Source: Toxonevra muliebris (taxonomy: Eukaryota > Arthropoda > Insecta > Diptera > Pallopteridae). Taken from it: 64,000 bases of DNA. The first letter of the stretch is position 1, and the number at the start of each line of letters is the position of its first letter. Below, piece by piece: positions 34,877 through 46,746 of the stretch. Under the pieces are notes generated by a model. It was not told the DNA's origin. It did not search any database and saw only the letters and a list, made by a program, of their open reading frames with translations. A program made the translations under genes and the position numbers. The stretch lies in contig OY829330.1 in assembly GCA_963691655.1 (NCBI GenBank), forward strand, positions 186,001 to 250,000, given 5' to 3'.

Positions 34877-35490
34877 ATTTTAAATTTTTACTTTTGTTGT
34901 GTCGCTAACTTGTAGCGATAGTGTTAGAGTAATTTTTAGCCGGGTTACTCGCGTGTTTTTTTTTTATTTTAACTTTCGGGAATTTATTTTTTGGGTCGCG
35001 ATCCTTGTGCGCGAATATAGAAGGGTTCATAAACCCATTAACCCAGGGAGTACCATTTTATCTTTATATTATTTTTTTTTGTGGTCACTTTTTGGCAGTT
35101 GGTGCTAACTGCAGGTGACTATTTTGTTTGTGGAGTAGGCTTCTCCTACTATTAACTTTATTTTCTCTCCTTTCTTCTAAAATTTGTGAAAGTCCGTTTG
35201 TGTGCTCGTGCGCCCAGCAGGTTGTGCGGGTGAAATTTAATTTTACATTTTGTAAAATTGTGTGGTAGCTCAGTATTGAGCTACAGAAATCGAGCGTTTC
35301 AAAAAAATATATATGTTTTTTTCATTTTATTGTGAAGGTGCGACCACTTCTCCACTGAGATAGCTGGCAACGTAGGCTTTGTTATCCGGTTTCGTTTGTT
35401 TGAACTTTATATCGTTTGTAAAGTAGAGTCGCGGTAATTATTATCATTATTTTTTTTATAAAATTTACAGAGGCAAAAGTGACGGTGACA
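34877..35490 (+). repeat. LTR element A, left LTR
   Basis: 614 bp matching 51033-51585, from ATTTTAAATTTTTACTTTTG to AGTGACGGTGACA. The main difference is a segment of about 60 bp (35287-35347) absent from the other copy. After it comes AATTGGCGCCCAACGTACGG (35491), a primer-binding-site-like sequence of the tRNA-Lys type used by gypsy elements, so the element reads left to right. The exact left edge is uncertain. Confidence 0.8.
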
Positions 35491-36013
35491 AATTGGCGCC
35501 CAACGTACGGCATTCATTTATTAAGTGATTTAAAAGTGGGAATCGGAAGTCTCACGAACGCGTATTTTTTGTGTTTTTTTTTTTATATTTTAGTGAATGT
35601 GTCACTAATAATTTTTTTCCACTTCCAGAAGAAAATTACTTTGAGTTCCAGCGGTTTGAACATCAGCAGTCGGAAGAAAAAAATTGTGTGCCCAACTTTG
35701 TCCGAAAAACTTGGTTGGTGGTTTTGGTGTTGCGTTCGGTGAGTCCATTTATTATTACTTTTTTTAATTCGGTTTATTAAATTAAACTTTTTGATGTGTA
35801 AACATTTTAGCTCACGGTATGGGCAAAATTTCAAATGTGTAAAATGTAAGAATAACTGTATCGTAAGATGTAAGATAACTGTAACGTCCAGTTCCCCTCT
35901 CGCTCGCACTACTGCGCGGCATGACTGTGCTACTCTAAACAACAAAGAGAAGAGAAGAAGAGAGGGAGAAATTAAAATACGAGCGGAGTTTGTTTGTTTA
36001 TGTTTTGATGAAA

Positions 36014-36542
36014 TTACTCACTCATATATGTACATACGAAAACAAAATGTGTGTGTACATTTATTCGTGGCAGAATTATTTGTTGGTATTAAAAGTATGA
36101 AGATCGACTGTACAAGCAGAGAAGTCGCCGTAGCAAACACAGGCGTTTGATAGGTTTTACATTCGGATAATTAGATTGGATTAAAATTAAATATCTTTTA
36201 AAATATAAAAATAATACAAAATGATAAGTAATAAAGAATCTAGGATATTTTCACTAGGATATTTTCTTTCCTATTTCCTTTTCATTCTATACGATCCACA
36301 AAAAGCTCATCTTACTCACTCATATATGTACATACGAAAACAAAATGTGTGTGTACATTTATTCGTGGCAGAATTATTTGTTGGTATTAAAAGTATGAAG
36401 ATCGACTGTACAAGCAGAGAAGTCGCCGTAGCAAACACAGGCGTTTGATAGGTTTTACATTCGGATAATTAGATTGGATTAAAATTAAATATCTTTTAAA
36501 ATATAAAAATAATACAAAATGATAAGTAATAAAGAATCTAGG
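36014..36542 (+). repeat. 231-bp direct duplication with LTR-derived filler
   Basis: 36014-36244 and 36312-36542 are essentially identical 231-bp copies. The bases between include 36251-36314, which match 38471-38534 inside the LTR of element B (TCACTAGGATATTTTCTTTC ... AAAAGCTCATCTTA). The overlap CTAGGATATTTTC at the first junction looks like microhomology. Confidence 0.85.
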
Positions 36543-36621
36543 TTTCAATAAATGTATAAACAAAATGTAGTGATAATGATAGCAAACCACGGCATTATAC
36601 AAATTTTGCTTTGTGCATTAA

Positions 36622-36826
36622 CCTTAGAAAGGCAACACTTTTTTATCTATGTAAATAGCAAATATGTTAAACAGAAAAAGTCAAACTTATTTATTATAAA
36701 ATCACTTATTTACTTCAATAAAAATACATTGTTTCTTATTTTTATTAAATGCAGTTGAGGTAAATCTCTTTACGGTGCTTTTAAAAAGTAGTGGGGTGAT
36801 TGGTCACCCCTGTTGCCTTTCTAAGG
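36622..36826. mobile_element. piggyBac-type MITE, 205 bp
   Basis: Ends CCTTAGAAAGGCAAC and GTTGCCTTTCTAAGG are perfect 15-bp inverted repeats. TTAA (36618-36621) and TTAG (36827-36830) flank them, fitting a TTAA target with one later change. A second perfect hairpin (GGGGTGA TTGG TCACCCC, 36793-36810) lies next to the right end. Noncoding. Confidence 0.75.
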
Positions 36827-36899
36827 TTAGATGCGGAAAGCAGTTATCATCGCCTGAGAATTGATTTACAGCTGAGTTGTTTTAATTTAAATTATTAAC

Positions 36900-38781
36900 T
36901 GTTATTACCCCTTGTCATCGTACCTGATGTGGCCTTCCAGCTAGCTCAAAGTGTTCGGGTGGGGGTTTCTTAACCCGCCACACCAGGTCGAGGGGATAAC
37001 AATAAGTGTGTCTGCGGCACAGGTCACACTCATACAACTCAATAAATTGTTTTCCTCTCTATCCTGCAGTTCCGCTCCTACTTCCTTATTCGCCCTCACA
37101 ACCTTCGCTACATTATCATTGCCTCGTTATCCTTTTTGTAGCGCCCTTAATTGGCCTATTAACCTTTTGCCCCCCCCCCCCCCCCCCCTTCACCTTTCAC
37201 TCATCTCATTTCTCTTCCAACCATCGATCCACCACCGTTATCCATAAAAAAATTACCAATTCATACGATTACCTTGTTTCATACAGATATATTTGAATTT
37301 GGCATATTTGAAAATACATAAAAAAAAAATCTTACTTAAATCCTAATATTAACTTAACTCAACATTGACCACAAAAAAATATCAAAAAAAAAACTTACTC
37401 CTCGAACTTTAGCACTTTCCTTTGTTTTGTACTAGGATTAACTCAATTTTCAGACCTTGGTACCAGATACCCTAAATAGCCGTTTGGTTTTTCGGCCTCA
37501 AGAAAATTTAACCGACACTTCACCCTACCTAACAGAGCTCTATTAAATATGGTCTCAGTATTTTACGCAATAGGCGTTATCCGGATAATCTTGTACTAAG
37601 TACGGGTATTTGGTTTGCCTGGCTTACGAAAATTTTCCAATTGGGTTGTTTCAAAAAAAAAGGAATGCAAAAAAAAAAATGCTAAAATTTTGTAGGATCA
37701 CAAAATCTCTCACAAAAAAAACTTTAAATAAAAATAACAAAAAAAAACTAAATATATATATATAAATAAATTAATAATGATCTTAATATTAAATAATGGT
37801 ATACGTCTCTTGGTTCGAATATTCTACATGCAACACAAAAGACTTAGCAGAAACGTAACGTCACTACGTGCACTTTAAAATTATTTCGTTACATACAACT
37901 TCGCTGATCTGTTTATGTGTGTATATGTGCTTCTTTATATAAATATTCACCATCCCCTTAGAATATGGGTTGCTGTGTTATCGTGCGGGAGGCCGGAACT
38001 CTGGATCCTCAATACCTTTATCGTAGCTCGAGTCCCTAATGCTTTCAAGAGTACACAGACTATTCTGTTATTATGTGGAGTCACTTCAGCTACCCGTACT
38101 TATTTTGGGTCTCTACCAAATACACAAAAAAAAACTTCTAATACGTTCTCTTAATTACTTTACATACACTATCACTCACATTACTTGGTGCATAGATCCC
38201 TCGATAAATTTTCCTGGAGATGCCCACACGTTGACGATACAGCTCACTTAAAATTAATTTCTCACTTTTTTTTACATAACACTGCACACTTAACTCCTGG
38301 CACTATGGCCTTCCCGCACTTAATTCTCAGACAGTAATAATCCGTTTCTCTAGTTCTACCCTAATATATAACCTAATATTTCTATATACTTAAATTTAAA
38401 CAAAACAGTTTTCTCTTAATTCCTATATATAAAACATAATCGTACCTTTTCCTTAGCAACCCCAACGGAATCACTAGGATATTTTCTTTCCTATTTCCTT
38501 TTCATTCTATACGATCCACAAAAAGCTCATCTTACATCCACACATGATCCAGCCCTACCTTATCCAATCATTCCTGGTCTATTCCTACCACAAGCTCCAC
38601 GCATTTGACGTTTCGTGTTTTTGTTGTTGTTGTGGCTTTCCAACCACAACAGCGGCATCAAAAATTAACCAAAAAAAAAAAAATAAAAATAGATAAAAAT
38701 AAAAAAACATGCCGTCTATTTAGGCGACCTGTGCCGCTTAAGGGCCCAACGTAGGCTTTCGCCCACGCCCTGTCCATAACA
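36900..38781 (-). repeat. Element B 3' LTR (about 1.88 kb)
   Basis: Begins TGTTATTACCCC and ends CATAACA, with TGTTA/TAACA inverted tips. It is almost identical to 44710-46588; differences are mainly poly-C length near 37170, a few substitutions and a small AATTTTC duplication. Short open frames inside are proline- or poly-C-driven and not genes. In element orientation (minus strand) it is the downstream LTR. Confidence 0.9.
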
Positions 38782-38845
38782 GTGTCTCCTGCCACAGTGA
38801 GAGCTGCCGGGCCTACCCTCTGGCAAGTCTTATTATTTATACGTT

Positions 38846-40504
38846 TTATTGTTTTATGTCTTTGACGTGTGAAGGACCTAAGTTTCTCCCGTTTAGAGTT
38901 TCTAATTCATACATGTTGTTGCCCAGGGCTTTTACTACACGACATTTGGTAAATTTGCGACAAAATTTTGCATTGATATTGTTTTTGAAATCGCTAAGCA
39001 CGAAGTTCCGCTTAAAAACTTCTTGCCCCGGCTTAAACGTCACTTCACGTTTCTTTTTGTTATATCGAACCGCACTTTTTTCAAAGGCTCTGTGCAGATT
39101 TTGTCTAATTTTATCGCGTATTAGTTGTAATCTGTCTTGTGGACTTAATATGCACATTTCATGGTCATTTAAAGAATTCAAACGTCGCGCTAAATGATAA
39201 TCCTCACCACTCGTGAACATGTTCTGACCGAACAGAGCGAAAAATGGTGTCACTCCCGTTGCCGTGTGCACAGAACTACGTAGTGCGCATTCAATCTCGG
39301 ACAGATAGAGATCCCAATCTCGATGATCTTCTTTCAAATACGCTCTTACCGCAGTCAGAACCGACTGATTCACCCTCTCGGCACTTGTAAATTGTTTTCC
39401 GTTGTCGGAGTGTATCGTTTCCGGCACCCCGAATTTATGAAACACTTCCTGCACAAGGAAGTCCACCACATTCGCGGTCGTCGCGTCACGCATCGCTCTT
39501 AAAAACATAAATTTTGAAAAATGATCTACAACAATAAAAATGTAGGCATTACCCTTCTTTGACCGCGGATATTTACCCAGAAAATCGATATAGATTTTCT
39601 GGAAGGGTCTTACTGTTATTACTTCCTGACCGATTCCCGGACGCATGTCGCGATTATGATGCTTTGTTTCTTTGCATACTATGCATTCTCGAATAAAATT
39701 ACGCACCGGCACTACCATGTTTGGCCAGTAAAACCATTGGCGCAATCGGTGGAGCGTTTTTGCTATACCTCCATGAGACTTCGTTTCCGGTTCATGAGCC
39801 TTTGCTATAAGGGTCAATGTCACGGCTGCGGGGATCCATAGTTTCCATGTTGTTTCTTCTCTCAACTCGTCATCTCGATCGAATCGTGTGCGCTTATACA
39901 CGTATCCATCTTCCACTTTTAAATCAGGTAATTTTTCCGCGTTCTTTTTAACTGTTTCTATCAATTCCAGATATTCCCGCGATTCGAACTCTGTCGTTTC
40001 CATGTCTACTAGGGGACCTGAGGTATCGATTTCTTCCACCATTCTCGACAGCGTGTCGGCCACGATATTTTCGGAGCCTTTTCGATGCTCTACCTGGAAA
40101 TCATAGGACTGCAACTGCAATGACCACCTCGCAAGCCTGCCGCTTAGGTCTTTTAGAGACATCAACCATTTAAGGCTAGCGTGATCCGTGACTACGGTAA
40201 ATGCCATCATCTCAATGTATGGTCGGAATCTCTTAATAGCTAATACTGCTGCCAAACATTCTTTCTCAGTTACAGAGTAATTTCGCTGGCAATCGTTTAG
40301 CTTCTGTGAGAAATATGCCACTGGTCGCTCTGTTCCGTCCTGATCCTTCTGATACAACACCGCACCTACTCCTAAATCAGATGCATCACATTGCACCCAG
40401 AAACGTTTTGAAAAATCTGGATGCCGCAAAACTGGCGCTGTTGTCATGGCCCGCTTCAGCTCCTGAACTGCTTCTGTTGCTGCTTCCGTCATGGTAAACT
40501 TCAC
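38846..40504 (-). pseudogene. pol: Element B Pol: RNase H and integrase
   Basis: RNase H motifs come first (FWVQCDASDLGVGAVLYQKD, FSQKLNDCQRNYSVTEKECL, VVTDHASLKWLM, VADTLSRM). The integrase follows: the HHCC zinc finger (KSHGGIAKTLHRLRQWFYWP, CIVCKETKHH), IDFLG with the first catalytic Asp, HSDNGKQF with the second, then TGVTPFFALFGQNMF and a C-terminal FKPGQEVFKRNF. Between SDNGKQFTS and ERVNQSV about 30 residues of the usual core are missing, an in-frame deletion. The last residues IKQ stop 65 bp before the 3' LTR. The frame is offset from the RT frame with a deletion at about 40500. Confidence 0.9.
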
Positions 40505-41123
40505 CCCTTTTTTTAGTGTATCGTTTAAAGGAGCTGACAGCTGTACCTAAAAAACTGCGCACTTGTTTTGCCGTTTTGGGTAATGGCATGTTTTGTATCG
40601 CTGATACCTTTCGCGGATCGGTTTTCAACGCTCCGCCCCCGATTATATACCCCAGATATCGTAACTCTTTGAAACAAAATTTAGATTTTTCTAGACCAAT
40701 GGTCAGGTTTGCTCTTTTAAAGCACTCAGCTACTTCATTAAGCACTCGTACATGGGATTCAAAATCTGGCGTTATCACTAACAAATCGTCTAGGTATACG
40801 AACACGTTCGATTTTAATTTGTTTGGCACGACCTTGTCCATCAACCTACATAGACGCTGGGCCGCATTGCAGAGGCCGAACGGCATGACAGTGAATTGGT
40901 ATAGTGGCCGGCCGGGAACTGTAAAAGCGGTGTATTCCTTACTTTTTTCATCCAGCGCGATTTGCCAAAATGCATACTTCAGATCTACACTACTAATGTA
41001 CTGCGTGTAATCTATACGACTTAATATGTCTTCTATGTTTTGCAATGGATACGCATCTTTTACTGTAAGAGTATTCAATTTTCGGGCATCCAAACAGAAC
41101 CTATTTTTACCAGGCCTACGCAC
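40386..41123 (-). pseudogene. pol: Element B Pol: reverse transcriptase
   Basis: Shows KNRFCLDARKLNTLTVKDAY, PLQNIEDILSRIDYTQYISS, VDLKYAFWQIALDEKSKEYT (motif A), MPFGLCNAAQRLCRLMD (motif B), VFVYLDDLLVI (motif C, YLDD), then LEKSKFCFKELRYLGYIIGG and KQVRSFLGTA. This is a classical Ty3/gypsy-class RT. It is shifted relative to the protease frame at about 41110 and to the RNase H frame at about 40500, where part of the connection domain is missing. The copy is therefore inactive despite young-looking LTRs. Confidence 0.9.
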
Positions 41124-41641
41124 AATCGTAGATTTTGCACAGCAGGAGATACTGGGTAGTGTCGATCTTTCACCGGCACCGCATTATCTACGAGTTTTAT
41201 AGTATGCACCTCAAGAGATGTTCGCCCTAGACCGTGTTCCTCAAAGGAGATGAATCGCTTTTTTACCGTCTCTATTTGTTGCACCTGCAACTCAGATAAA
41301 TCATGCATTATCGGATCTCTCTTCTCTGCGTCTACTGTACCATTGGGCAAATTTTCTATGCTTACTTCGGCCACTCCTACTACATCGGGAGCTAGATGAA
41401 AACTACGCCAGAAATCCCGTCCCAGGTAAATATTTTGAAATAAATCCGGACATAAATAAAAAGTAATGTTTTGTGTTTCACTTTTATACGTTACAGGCAC
41501 CGTGACCCTCCCCAATATTCTGTGGCTCCGATTCGATGCTGTACTAATCGTACCATAATATGGATCTACTCTTAAACTTAATTCTTCTACGAGTTCGCGA
41601 CAGCCATGCCCTAGTACAGAAGCCGATGCACCGGTGTCCAA
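41075..41641 (-). pseudogene. pol: Element B Pol: aspartic protease region
   Basis: Starts at MDTGASASVLGHGCRELVEE, which holds the D-T-G-A active-site motif of retroelement proteases. ILGRVTVPVTYKSE and NIYLGRDFWRSFHL (flap and ILG-like second motif) follow, then the linker into RT (KDRHYPVSPAVQNL). The ATG may not be a true start, because protease is normally made from a Gag-Pol fusion. Confidence 0.85.
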
Positions 41642-41780
41642 TAGCCCCCTGAGAGATTTGGATTGAATTTCAAACTCAGCATATACACCATCGGAATGAT
41701 TTTGATTATCTGCTTTGCGAACTGCTGCTGCTACTATCTGTCTAATTCTTTTTCTATCCTTATATCGTCTCCTGGCTTTT

Positions 41781-42189
41781 TTAATTTTTTTTGGACACTA
41801 CTCGCATGCCGTTCAATGTTCCTTCCTCAAAAATTCTTCTGCGCACCTCATAATAGTTTTGGAGTCGCTGCTCTATTGGTTTTGTAATTATCTTATCTTT
41901 ATCATTTAATCTTGTTTTATTTTTTTGTAGTCTTTCTAATAAACTTATTTTGCCTTTCTTTACAGGTACCTCATCTTCCCCATTTTCTTGGGCTATTCCT
42001 ATAGTCATTGTGGACGCGTCCACCTTTACTCGGGGGTTTGAGTGGAGCGTGATTCCCCCGCTCTCATCACGTTCCTCTTCGCGTTTCCCGTCCCACATTT
42101 TGGGCAATTTGGAGTTATTACATCATCACGACCGCACTTGTAACAAAAGATGTTACGTTGTAGAGACATACAATCTTGAAAGGAGTGTC
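41781..42189 (-). pseudogene. gag: Element B Gag C-terminus with zinc knuckle, frame-broken
   Basis: Immediately after the gag frame stops at 42190, another minus frame reads GHSFQDC...FCYKCGRDDVITPNCPKCG, a Cys/His zinc-knuckle array expected at the end of Gag. Beyond it, 42107-41781 continues as a charged linker. Gag has thus been split by a frameshift or stop near 42190. Confidence 0.6.
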
Positions 42190-43563
42190 CTATCTGTATA
42201 ACCATTTCGCCGCATTATTTCGTTTACCCGTATGCTGCAATTCGTCAATCCCTATATCTCCCAGATATTCTTCCTCTTCATCGTTCACTACCACCCTGTT
42301 TACATTATACGAACGTTGAGTTGGATATTTTACATTTTGTTGTGGCATTGCTCGTAGATCACGCCGAGGGTAATTCCTTTCCACTTCTTTGCATTCTAAA
42401 CGAAGTTGATCTACATTGTAGACTACCATAGGGTAAACCATGCGCGCCAAGCTATCACGCAAATTGTGCTTTATGATTTTAATTGCGTCATACTCTGGAA
42501 TAGGAGTTTGAAGTCGCGACCGAAGGGTACACATTGCATGGAAGAATGCATCTACCGATTCGCTGGGGAGTTGCTTCCTCTCAACTAACTCTCTCATACA
42601 TTCAAAGTTGTTACGACCATTTCCGAACTGACGAGTCAGTGCATGGCGCAGGGACTCCCAATCATCTACCCTGTGCGTTTTAATGTGTAACCAGTACCAT
42701 TCTCTAGCCTCACCTACTAATAATAAATGAAAGTCTCTAATAATTTCAGACCAATCACATCCATATTGTGCTTGCATGTGCTCTATTCTGAAAATGTAAT
42801 CTTCTATTGTGATTACATCTCGATGTCCTTCATACTTTATGCCCCATTTATCTAATTTTAAAATCTTTTTGTAATTGATATTTTGACTTTCGTTGTTTTC
42901 TAGTCTATGTGGATGCGGACTTATTTGACGTGGGTGTGGATCATCTGGGAGGAAAAGATTGTATTGACCTTGTCGGGGTAACTGATTGTGGGTTTGCCTA
43001 TCGCGTTGTGATTGAAACATGTGTGGCCTATTCTCTTTACGCTGCCCCTGTCTTTGCTGCTGATAATGCTGTAAATATTGTTTTTCTCGTGAGTTAGTAC
43101 TACTACTAGAACTTTTTGGTTTATTTTGTGAACTAGGTAAGTTTTGGATATCATAACTATTCACTCTCGGATTCTCGAAATCTTGCGTATTAAGCCTATT
43201 TGGTTGTTGCTGCCTATTAATATTGGGTGGCATTATATTATCTGTGCTTCCTATGGTGAGACGCTGCATCATTTCAGCATAACCCGACCTTAACCCTTCT
43301 ACTATTTGTTTTTCAATGTGGGCCTCGAAAGAAATACGTTGCTGTTCCTGGGATTTCGAAATGGTACTTATGATTTGATTTAACTGTTCTTCAGAGAGAG
43401 CGCCAGTATTTGGCCTACTTTGACCTTGAGGATCCCCAACCTGAGTTGACCTTGCTTCGGATAAAATAGGTAAGTTTAATTTGGTATTAACACATTGTTT
43501 TGTTTTAGGTATGGCACCTTGACTAACTGCTGCACCAGATTCCTTTTGTATCTGCGCACTCAT
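42190..43563 (-). CDS. gag: Element B Gag (capsid region)
   Basis: A 457-codon frame from a methionine at 43563. The first half is Q/N/S-rich (QQRQGQRKENRPHMFQSQRD and similar). The second half is the gypsy-class capsid: ITIEDYIFRIEHMQAQYGCD, AREWYWLHIKTHRVDDWESL, RHALTRQFGNGRNNFECMRE, FFHAMCTLRSRL. It structurally packages element RNA. The long LTRs and this capsid recall the Osvaldo/Ulysses lineage, but I cannot verify the family. It stops at KWLYR before the zinc knuckles. Confidence 0.85.
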   Translation of the reverse strand: MSAQIQKESGAAVSQGAIPKTKQCVNTKLNLPILSEARSTQVGDPQGQSRPNTGALSEEQLNQIISTISKSQEQQRISFEAHIEKQIVEGLRSGYAEMMQRLTIGSTDNIMPPNINRQQQPNRLNTQDFENPRVNSYDIQNLPSSQNKPKSSSSSTNSREKQYLQHYQQQRQGQRKENRPHMFQSQRDRQTHNQLPRQGQYNLFLPDDPHPRQISPHPHRLENNESQNINYKKILKLDKWGIKYEGHRDVITIEDYIFRIEHMQAQYGCDWSEIIRDFHLLLVGEAREWYWLHIKTHRVDDWESLRHALTRQFGNGRNNFECMRELVERKQLPSESVDAFFHAMCTLRSRLQTPIPEYDAIKIIKHNLRDSLARMVYPMVVYNVDQLRLECKEVERNYPRRDLRAMPQQNVKYPTQRSYNVNRVVVNDEEEEYLGDIGIDELQHTGKRNNAAKWLYR

Positions 43564-44709
43564 TATTTTGTGGTTTGATCCTCACCCCTAACATCTATCG
43601 ATGCCGATAGGTCATGAAAAAAAGTCTCGCCCCCACCGGTTCGGGTGCTTTCCTTTGGGGTATGGAACATTTTGTGCTTTTCAGACGTTTGTCTCGTATT
43701 ATACTGGTGTGTGTTTCGATTAGTATCCAACTGTAATTTTCGTTGTGCCGCCTGCTCTGCGCGGATTTTTCTGCACTACTCATTTATATTTATTACTATT
43801 ATACCGATTAGTTGATTTAAATTACTAATAAATAAATTTATTCAAAATTGCAATTAAATGTTTTTTTTTTTTTTTTTTTATGGAAGATTATGAGATATGT
43901 AGGTAATGGTGGTTTCACGACAGCTATAAAAATAAAAAAAATGAGTTTCGTGATATGAGTTGGAATGGTAATAGGATATTTAATTCTAGGTTCAGGAGTT
44001 TCACTGCAGGGTTTGAATGGATACACACCCCAGACATTAAATACATAACCTTATACTTGTATAAGACTGTTATTTTTTTTTTTTTGAAATGTACACCCTT
44101 ATGCACTCGTGTTCAGAACATAAGACTCCCGACGTGCTACAGAATTCTTATTCGATTCATTGCTGGTCACGCGGTGCATAACATATTCTGAAACGAACTA
44201 GGCCATTTGCTACCTACACAAGGACCTTGCACTATCACGAACGCATCTACTATATAAAGTACGGAAACTAAAAACTTTAAAATTATGAATTAGGTATATA
44301 TGACGATAGTTATGCAATTTGTTCTTTCTGATATGGAAAGACGACAAAGTCACTGCTACGTTCATCTACACAAAAAAAATTTACTAAAAAAAATGTGGAC
44401 TGAGAGGATATTGAATTATTCTTGAAGAGTCGATGCTTTTTACGATTACTTATAGATACGTAAAGCCATCAATGTAACTCCCCTTTCTACGGTTCGGTGT
44501 CGTAAAACTCCTCTATTTAGTGCTATTACCCTTCATTATATAAAACATGGTAAGTCACCGAAATATGGACGTTTCTCGAAACTGACCGTACTACTTATAA
44601 ATATTTTTGTTGTAAGTTTATTATTCTTTTTTTTTTTTTTTTTTTTTATATTCAGATCCATACTGTTACATATGAACCGTGGTGTTATTAGTTCTTGGGC
44701 GCCATATAT
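43564..44709 (-). other. Element B 5' untranslated leader and primer site
   Basis: Between the 5' LTR and gag. On the minus strand the LTR tip TAACA is followed by ATATATGGCGCCCAAGAACT, whose TGGCGCC core matches the 3' ends of tRNA-Lys-type primers. The remainder is noncoding with long T/A tracts (43859-43880, 44628-44648). Confidence 0.65.
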
Positions 44710-46588
44710 TGTTATTACCCCTTGTCATCGTACCTGATGTGGCCTTCCAGCTAGCTCAAAGTTTTCGGGTGGGGGTTTCTTAACCCGCCACACCAGGTCG
44801 AGGGGATAACAATAAGTGTGTCTGCGGCACAGGTCACACTCATACAACTCAATAAATTGTTTTCCTCTCTATCCTGCAGTTCCGCTCCTACTTCCTTATT
44901 CGCCCTCACAACCTTCGCTACATTATCATTGCCTCGTTATCCTTTTTGTAGCGCCCTTAATTGGCCTATTAACCTTTCCCCCCCCCCCCCCCCCCTTCAC
45001 CTTTCACTCATCTCATTTCTCTTCCAACCATCGATCCACCACCGTTATCCATAAAAAAATTACCAATTCATTCGATTACCTTGTTTCATACAGATATATT
45101 TGAATTTGGCATATTTGAAAATACATAAAAAAAAAATCTTACTTAAATCCTAATATTAACTTAACTCAACATTGACCACAAAAAAATATCAAAAAAAAAC
45201 TTACTCCTCGAACTTTAGCACTTTCCTTTGTTTTGTACTAGGATTAACTCAATTTTCAATTTTCAGACCTTGGTACCAGATACCCTAAATAGCCGTTTGG
45301 TTTTTCGGCCTCAAGAAAATTTAACCGACACTTCACCCTACCTAACAGAGCTCTATTAAATATGGTCTCAGTATTTTACGCAATAGGCGTTATCCGGATA
45401 ATCTTGTACTAAGTACGGGTATTTGGTTTGCCTGGCTTACGAAAATTTTCCAATTGGGTTGTTTCAAAAAAAAAGGAATGCAAAAAAAAAATGCTAAAAT
45501 TTTGTAGGATCACAAAATCTCTCACAAAAAAAACTTTAAATAAAAATAACAAAAAAAAACTAAATATATATATATAAATAAATTAATAATGATCTTAATA
45601 TTAAATAATGGTATACGTCTCTTGGTTCGAATATTCTACATGCAACACAAAAGACTTAGCAGAAACGTGACGTCACTACGTGCACTTTAAAATTATTTCG
45701 TTACATACAACTTCGCTGATCTGTTTATGTGTGTATATGTGCTTCTTTATATAAATATTCACCATCCCCTTAGAATATGGGTTGCTGTGTTATCGTGCGG
45801 GAGGCCGGAACTCTGGATCCTCAATACCTTTATCGTAGCTCGAGTCCCTAATGCTTTCAAGAGTACGCAGACTATTCTGTTATTATGTGGAGTCACTTCA
45901 GCTACCCGTACTTATTTTGGGTCTCTACCAAATACACTAAAAAAAACTTCTAATACGTTCTCTTAACTACTTTACATACACTATCACTCACATTACTTGG
46001 TGCATAGATCCCTCGATAAATTTTCCTGGAGATGCCCACACGTTGACGATACAGCTCACTTAAAATTAATTTCTCACTTTTTTTTACATAACACTGCACA
46101 CTTAACTCCTGGCACTATGGCCTTCCCGCACTTAATTCTCAGACAGTAATAATCCGTTTCTCTAGTTCTACCCTAATATATAACCTAATATTTCTATATA
46201 CTTAAATTTAAACAAAACAGTTTTCTCTTAATTCCTATATATAAAACATAATCGTACCTTTTCCTTAGCAACCCCAACGGAATCACTAGGATATTTTCTT
46301 TCCTATTTCCTTTTCATTCTATACGATCCACAAAAAGCTCATCTTACATCCACACATGATCCAGCCCTACCTTATCCATTCATTCCTGGTCTATTCCTAC
46401 CACAAGCTCCACGCATTTGACGTTTCGTGTTTTTGTTGTTGTTGTGGCTTTCCAACCACAACAGCGGCATCAAAAATTAACCAAAAAAAAATTAAAAATA
46501 GATAAAAATAAAAAAACATGCCGTCTATTTAGGCGACCTGTGCCGCTTAAGGGCCCAACGTAGGCTTTCGCCCACGCCCTGTCCATAA
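44710..46588 (-). repeat. Element B 5' LTR (about 1.88 kb)
   Basis: Near-identical partner of 36900-38781, beginning TGTTATTACCCC. Its outer tip reads CATAA before AATAACC, so the terminal CA has changed or been lost. In element orientation it is the promoter-bearing upstream LTR. Confidence 0.9.
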
Positions 46589-46746
46589 AATAACCTAGCA
46601 TATAGATTATACATAAAATCCTAATATGTGAGTTTATGTACATGGCATTCAGCTGGCTTAACTGTTTACACATCAAATATCGTGCGTGCCTTGCACACAT
46701 CCTTTTTTTTACTTTAATTTTTTAAAACAAAACTTTTTTTATTTTT
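46589..46746. other. Interval between element B and the Penelope-like element
   Basis: Remnant of the host sequence of these insertions, probably element A. AAAACTTTTTTTATT near 46733 recurs at about 50779-50793, just past the Penelope-like element, and may be its target duplication. Confidence 0.4.

Larger units (their letters stand above)
35491..36899 (+). mobile_element. LTR element A, leader region without gag/pol
   Basis: Begins with the primer binding site. No gag or pol motifs are visible; the longest frames (35479-35742, 35791-36150) have no recognised similarity. It contains a 231-bp direct duplication and a piggyBac-type MITE, described separately. The element therefore appears non-autonomous or gutted. 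Confidence 0.55.

Noticed and set aside
36951..37296. Proline-rich proteins in the element B LTR (and copy at 44816-45103)
   Set aside because: Driven by a poly-C tract inside the LTR; frames change with tract length between copies.
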